The translations under genes and the position numbers were made by a program. This document shows, piece after piece, positions 6,769-10,123 of a stretch of 10,123 nt of DNA (position 1 is its first letter; each line of letters starts with the position of its first letter). Source of the DNA: Oscillospiraceae bacterium (GTDB lineage Bacteria; Bacillota_A; Clostridia; Oscillospirales; Oscillospiraceae); contig JAFQLA010000288.1 of the NCBI GenBank assembly GCA_017396725.1, positions 1 to 10,123 of the forward strand, read 5' to 3'. The notes under the pieces were generated by a model, which had not been told where the DNA came from, searched no databases, and saw only the letters and a list, made by a program, of their open reading frames with translations.

Positions 6769-8097
6769 ATGGCAACGATTTTATCTGTATCCCTCGCGCT
6801 GATCATCGGCCTTTTGATGACCCGCGTGCTTAAGCCTTTGAAGCTTCCCGCTGTTACGGCGTATCTTATCAGCGGTATCCTCATCGGTCCCTATTTTCTG
6901 GGCCGCCTCGGTGTTCCCGGCCTCGGCTTTGCCACCGCTGAGGAAGTGGAGCATCTGGGCCTTATCGCCGATGTGGCACTGGGCTTTATCGCCTTTTCCA
7001 TCGGCAACGAGTTCCGTTTGAGCCAGCTGAGAGAAACGGGCCGCCAGGCTACTATTATCGGTATCGTGCAGGGCCTTGTGGCAGCTGCCTTCGTGGATGT
7101 GGGTCTCATCGCCATCCACTTTGCTATGCCCGATAAGCTCTCTATTCCCGCGGCCATCACTCTGGGCGCCATTGCCACCGCTACCGCGCCTGCGGCTACC
7201 TTGATGGTTGTCCGCCAGTATAAGGCAAAGGGCAAGCTTACCGATATCCTGCTCCCTGTAGTCGCATTGGACGATGCGGTGGGCCTTGTGGTCTTCGCCG
7301 TTTCTTTCGGCGTTGCCAAGGCTATGGTGCAGGGCACCTTTGACCTCGTTTCCATTTTGGTGCAGCCTATTCTGGAAATTGCGCTCTCCCTTGTGCTGGG
7401 TGCGATTCTGGGCGCTATTCTCACCTGGTTGGAAAAGTTCTTCAACTCCAATTCCAACCGACTGTCTTTGACCATCGGCTTTGTGATCCTTTCTGTGGCG
7501 CTCTCCAAGGTGTCTTTCACCGTGTGCGGCGTGCATGTGGCATTTTCCTCTCTCCTGGTCTGCATGATGGCAGGCACTATGTTCTGCAACATGTGCGACC
7601 TGTCCTTCGACCTGATGGACCGTGCTGACGGTTGGACCGCGCCCCTCTTTGCGCTGTTCTTTGTTATCAGCGGCGCGGAGCTGGAATTGGGCGTATTCGG
7701 CGATATCGCCATTGTAGGCATTGGCGCCGCTTATATCCTGCTGCGTTCCGCGGGTAAGTACTTCGGTTCTTACTGGTCTGCTTCCTGGTCCCATTGCGAT
7801 GAGACCATCAAGAAGTATCTCGGCATCACCCTGCTGCCGCAGGCGGGCGTTGCGCTTGGCATGTGCCACAGCGTGGGCGAACTGGGTGAAGGCGCCGGTC
7901 TGGTGCGCAACATCGTGCTTTTTGCCGTTCTCATCTATGAACTGGTTGGCCCCATTATGACCCGCGACGCGCTGACCCGCGCAGGCGACATTCAGCCCAA
8001 GAGCCACGAGGTTGTCAACCGCCGTGCCGCTCTGCTGGAATTTGCGAAGATCGCAAAGCTGGGCGAAAGACACGACAAAAAGAAGATTCACAAATAA
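6769..8097 (+). CDS. Cation:proton antiporter, CPA2 family (Na+/H+ exchanger domain)
   Basis: This is a polytopic membrane protein that probably exchanges H+ for Na+ or K+. Nearly all of its 442 residues form hydrophobic helices (roughly 12-13), fitting the Na_H_Exchanger family and CPA2 rather than NhaA. TATAPAAT (137-144) matches the broken-helix region of the ion site. ALDDAVGL (166-173) has the paired aspartates Asp168-Asp169, which in CPA2 proteins such as NapA mark the transport site and electrogenic exchange. The C-terminus is a short basic cytoplasmic tail (about 405-442) with no TrkA-N/RCK nucleotide-binding domain, so it is not a full KefB/KefC. The start is supported by AGAAGGA (6756-6762), 6 nt before the ATG. 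It is monocistronic. The ion carried is not determinable here; a role beside Na+ or H+ pumping Rnf is inference. Confidence 0.85.
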   Translation: MATILSVSLALIIGLLMTRVLKPLKLPAVTAYLISGILIGPYFLGRLGVPGLGFATAEEVEHLGLIADVALGFIAFSIGNEFRLSQLRETGRQATIIGIVQGLVAAAFVDVGLIAIHFAMPDKLSIPAAITLGAIATATAPAATLMVVRQYKAKGKLTDILLPVVALDDAVGLVVFAVSFGVAKAMVQGTFDLVSILVQPILEIALSLVLGAILGAILTWLEKFFNSNSNRLSLTIGFVILSVALSKVSFTVCGVHVAFSSLLVCMMAGTMFCNMCDLSFDLMDRADGWTAPLFALFFVISGAELELGVFGDIAIVGIGAAYILLRSAGKYFGSYWSASWSHCDETIKKYLGITLLPQAGVALGMCHSVGELGEGAGLVRNIVLFAVLIYELVGPIMTRDALTRAGDIQPKSHEVVNRRAALLEFAKIAKLGERHDKKKIHK

Positions 8098-8105
8098 AAA
8101 TCTGC

Positions 8106-8139
8106 AAACGCCGGAGAAGAAATTCTCCGGTGTTTTTTT
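8106..8139 (+). terminator. Rho-independent terminator of the antiporter gene
   Basis: CCGGAGAA (8111-8118) pairs with TTCTCCGG (8123-8130) around a GAAA tetraloop. Outer pairs, one of them G-U, extend the stem to about 13 bp, and a run of seven T follows. It starts 8 nt after the stop codon. Confidence 0.92.
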
Positions 8140-8167
8140 GTGCCCGCACAGTTCACAAATTATTAAA

Positions 8168-8194
8168 TTAGCAGTTATTGACTTTGAGTGCTAA
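8168..8194. promoter_or_regulatory. Upstream CIRCE-like HrcA operator
   Basis: TTAGCAGTT (8168-8176), a 9-nt spacer, and GAGTGCTAA (8186-8194) follow the CIRCE layout TTAGCACTC-N9-GAGTGCTAA. The right arm is perfect and the left arm has two mismatches. The -35 box of the hrcA promoter lies in its spacer, so bound HrcA would cover that box. Confidence 0.78.
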
Positions 8195-8206
8195 AGGTGG
8201 TACACT
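8178..8206 (+). promoter_or_regulatory. Predicted promoter of hrcA-grpE-dnaK
   Basis: TTGACT (8178-8183, five of six) and TACACT (8201-8206, four of six) are 17 bp apart. The -35 is within the upstream CIRCE spacer, and the predicted start near 8213 is in the left arm of the downstream CIRCE. This is a vegetative-type promoter under repressor control, as expected for class I heat-shock genes. Confidence 0.75.
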
Positions 8207-8210
8207 TCTT

Positions 8211-8237
8211 TTAGCACTTAAAAAGAAAGAGTGCTAA
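8211..8237. promoter_or_regulatory. Downstream CIRCE operator (HrcA binding site)
   Basis: TTAGCACTT (8211-8219), a 9-nt spacer, and GAGTGCTAA (8229-8237) match the CIRCE consensus with one mismatch. It overlaps the predicted transcription start and lies 24 nt before hrcA, so it would also form a hairpin at the 5' end of the mRNA. CIRCE is the known target of HrcA, which is encoded directly downstream, implying autoregulation. Confidence 0.95.
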
Positions 8238-8261
8238 AATTAAGGAAAGGCCCGGCTGACC

Positions 8262-9314
8262 ATGGAATTGACCGATCGCAAAAAGCGAATACTGAAAGTG
8301 GTCGTCGAGGACTATATTCAAACGGCGGAACCCGTTGGCTCCAAGGCTATTGCCGTCCAACTGGAAGAGGCGGGCCTGAAGGTCAGCTCCGCCACCATCC
8401 GCAACGAGCTCAGCGACCTTGTGGAGATGGGCTATCTGGAGCAGCCCCACACCTCTGCCGGCCGCATTCCTTCCCCTAAGGGCTACCGGCTCTATGTCAA
8501 CGAACTCATGGAGCGCAAGGGCGTTTCCCATGAGGAGGCGGAGTCCATCAACGCGGCGCTGCAGGAAAAGATGTCGGAACTGGATCAGGTGGTGGCCAGG
8601 GCGGGCCAGATGGTCTCCAAGATCGTGGACTATCCCGCCTACGCTATGACCGATCATAAGGCCCGCAGCACGGCGCAGCGTTTTGAACTCATCAGCGTCA
8701 GCGATGAGAGCTTCATCGCTGTTGTGATGCTGGACGATAACCGCGTCAAGAGCCAGATCCTCAATCTGCAGCTCCCTGTGCAGAAGGAAAAGCTCACCGA
8801 GCTGAGCCATCTGCTTAACACCCATTTCACCCGCATCGGTGTGGATGAGATGAACGCAAAGCTTATGAGCCTTGCCGATCAGGTGGGGGCGGAGTGGTTC
8901 TTGCTTTTGAGCCAGGTGGTGGAATATGCCGGCGGCCTTATCGATAAGGCGGATCAGCATCAGGTGTTTACTTCTGACACCAGCCAGCTTTTGAACTTCC
9001 CTGAATTTCAGGATGTGAATAAAGCCCAGAAGCTTATGAGCTTCATCGTGGACAATAAGGAAAATCTCCCGGTGCCCCAGGGCGATGAGCCGGTGCAGAT
9101 CCTTATCGGCCCCGAAAATGTGAATGACGCTCTGCGGGAGAGCAGCGTTGTCATCGCGAGCTACGATATCGGCGAGAACATGCGCGGTCTCATCGGCGTG
9201 GTGGGCCCCACCCGCATGGACTATGCCACCGTGGCAGCAAGACTGAGCTACTTTGCCGAAGGCCTTACCAAGATGTTCGGAAAGAACGGATTACCCCCGA
9301 AGGAGGAAAAGTAA
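8262..9314 (+). CDS. hrcA: Heat-inducible transcription repressor HrcA
   Basis: HrcA is the dimeric repressor that binds CIRCE and shuts off class I chaperone genes; in Bacillus subtilis its activity depends on GroE. The 350-residue length is normal. A winged helix-turn-helix fills the N-terminus (about 1-80), with EDYIQTAEPVGSKAI (16-30), ATIRNELSDLVEMGYLEQPH (44-63) and TSAGRIPSPKGYRLYV (64-79), all strongly conserved. A central GAF-like region with its dimerisation insert follows. GPTRMDY (315-321) near the end is a family signature. The ATG at 8262 fits the usual N-terminus, but the nearest ribosome binding match (AAGGAAAGG, 8242-8250) is weak and 11 nt away, in contrast to its neighbours; low translation would suit a repressor. 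Its last codons carry the grpE ribosome binding site. Confidence 0.96.
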   Translation: MELTDRKKRILKVVVEDYIQTAEPVGSKAIAVQLEEAGLKVSSATIRNELSDLVEMGYLEQPHTSAGRIPSPKGYRLYVNELMERKGVSHEEAESINAALQEKMSELDQVVARAGQMVSKIVDYPAYAMTDHKARSTAQRFELISVSDESFIAVVMLDDNRVKSQILNLQLPVQKEKLTELSHLLNTHFTRIGVDEMNAKLMSLADQVGAEWFLLLSQVVEYAGGLIDKADQHQVFTSDTSQLLNFPEFQDVNKAQKLMSFIVDNKENLPVPQGDEPVQILIGPENVNDALRESSVVIASYDIGENMRGLIGVVGPTRMDYATVAARLSYFAEGLTKMFGKNGLPPKEEK

Positions 9315-9317
9315 TAC

Positions 9318-9854
9318 ATGGCAGAAAACAAGACCGAAGCACCTGTCGCAGAAGAGGTGGAAGCGGCTGTGGAAGAAACCGCTGCTGAGACTCCTGTGGA
9401 AGAGACTGCTGAAAAGAGCGAAGCGGAAGTTCTCGCTGAGAATCTTGCTGAGCTGAATGAGAAATATCTCCGCCTTGCTGCGGAATATGATAATTACCGC
9501 AAGCGCACCGCCAAGGAAAAGGAAGGCATCTATGCCAATGCCCGCATCGATACCGTCACCGCTTTTCTGGGCGTACACGATAATCTCGAGCGCGGCATCC
9601 GCCAGTATGAGGAGGGTTCCACCCACCGTCAGGGTCTTGAGATGATCATGAAGCAGTTTGACACCGCGCTGGAAAGCCTCGGTGTTACTGAGATCCGGGC
9701 AGAAGGCGCCGAGTTCGACCCCAATATCCACAACGCCGTTATGCATGTGGAAGATGAAAATCTTGGGGAGAACACGGTGGCAGAAGTCTTTGAAAAGGGC
9801 TTCATGCTGGGTGACAAGGTTCTGCGTTTTGCCACCGTAAAGGTAGCAAACTAA
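9318..9854 (+). CDS. grpE: Nucleotide exchange factor GrpE
   Basis: GrpE releases ADP from DnaK and so resets the chaperone cycle; it acts as a dimer in the cytoplasm. The 178-residue protein begins with an acidic, low-complexity stretch (about 1-38), followed by a long helical dimerisation region (about 39-95) with AEYDNYRKRTAKEKEGI (55-71). The beta-rich DnaK-contacting domain contains FDPNIHNAVMHVED (133-146) and ends with GFMLGDKVLRFATVKVA (161-177), the family signature. GAAGGAGG (9299-9306) inside hrcA precedes the ATG by 11 nt, and only 3 nt separate it from the hrcA stop. It shares the CIRCE-controlled transcript. Confidence 0.96.
   Translation: MAENKTEAPVAEEVEAAVEETAAETPVEETAEKSEAEVLAENLAELNEKYLRLAAEYDNYRKRTAKEKEGIYANARIDTVTAFLGVHDNLERGIRQYEEGSTHRQGLEMIMKQFDTALESLGVTEIRAEGAEFDPNIHNAVMHVEDENLGENTVAEVFEKGFMLGDKVLRFATVKVAN

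Positions 9855-10123
<269 letters not shown>

Noticed and set aside
6781..8091. Open reading frame of 436 codons on the - strand opposite the antiporter
   Set aside because: It almost exactly mirrors the antiporter and gives a His/Gln/Gly-rich product without domains.

Overview
All genes in this window lie on the + strand. They look like core chromosome of a strictly anaerobic Bacillota (Firmicutes) bacterium of fairly high GC. Four things point there: the gene order rnfCDGEAB, as in clostridial and acetogenic Rnf operons and unlike the enterobacterial rsxABCDGE order; strong AAGGAGG ribosome binding sites before almost every gene; the CIRCE/HrcA-controlled hrcA-grpE-dnaK order; and a single FolC enzyme. 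Clostridia and Negativicutes both fit, and the sequence alone does not decide between them.

Layout. 1-127: leader with a good sigma-A-type promoter. 128-5225: six tightly packed genes, rnfC, rnfD, rnfG, rnfE, rnfA and rnfB, ending at a strong terminator (5235-5263). 5265-6624: folC as its own unit, with a promoter directly behind the rnf terminator and its own terminator. 6685-8139: a monocistronic membrane cation:proton antiporter (CPA2 type) with its own promoter and terminator and a 14-bp palindrome at the predicted transcription start. 8168 to the end: heat-shock operon hrcA-grpE-dnaK, with dnaK cut off after 55 codons, behind a promoter flanked by two CIRCE operators. No stretch over 300 bases lacks a gene; the longest gaps are 6587-6768 and 8098-8261.

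How the genes work together. The Rnf complex passes electrons between reduced ferredoxin and NAD+ and couples this to Na+ or H+ transport. The antiporter nearby could interconvert Na+ and H+ gradients, but that link is inferred from proximity only. FolC makes and polyglutamylates folates. HrcA represses the operon that encodes it together with GrpE and DnaK, which work as a chaperone pair.

Novelty. I see no undescribed system, mobile element, CRISPR array or RNA gene. The points worth a second look are regulatory or architectural: two CIRCE sites about four helical turns apart, overlapping hairpins between grpE and dnaK, Shine-Dalgarno sites written into Lys-Glu codons at the ends of four genes, the palindrome at the antiporter start, and a cysteine-rich long-form RnfB.
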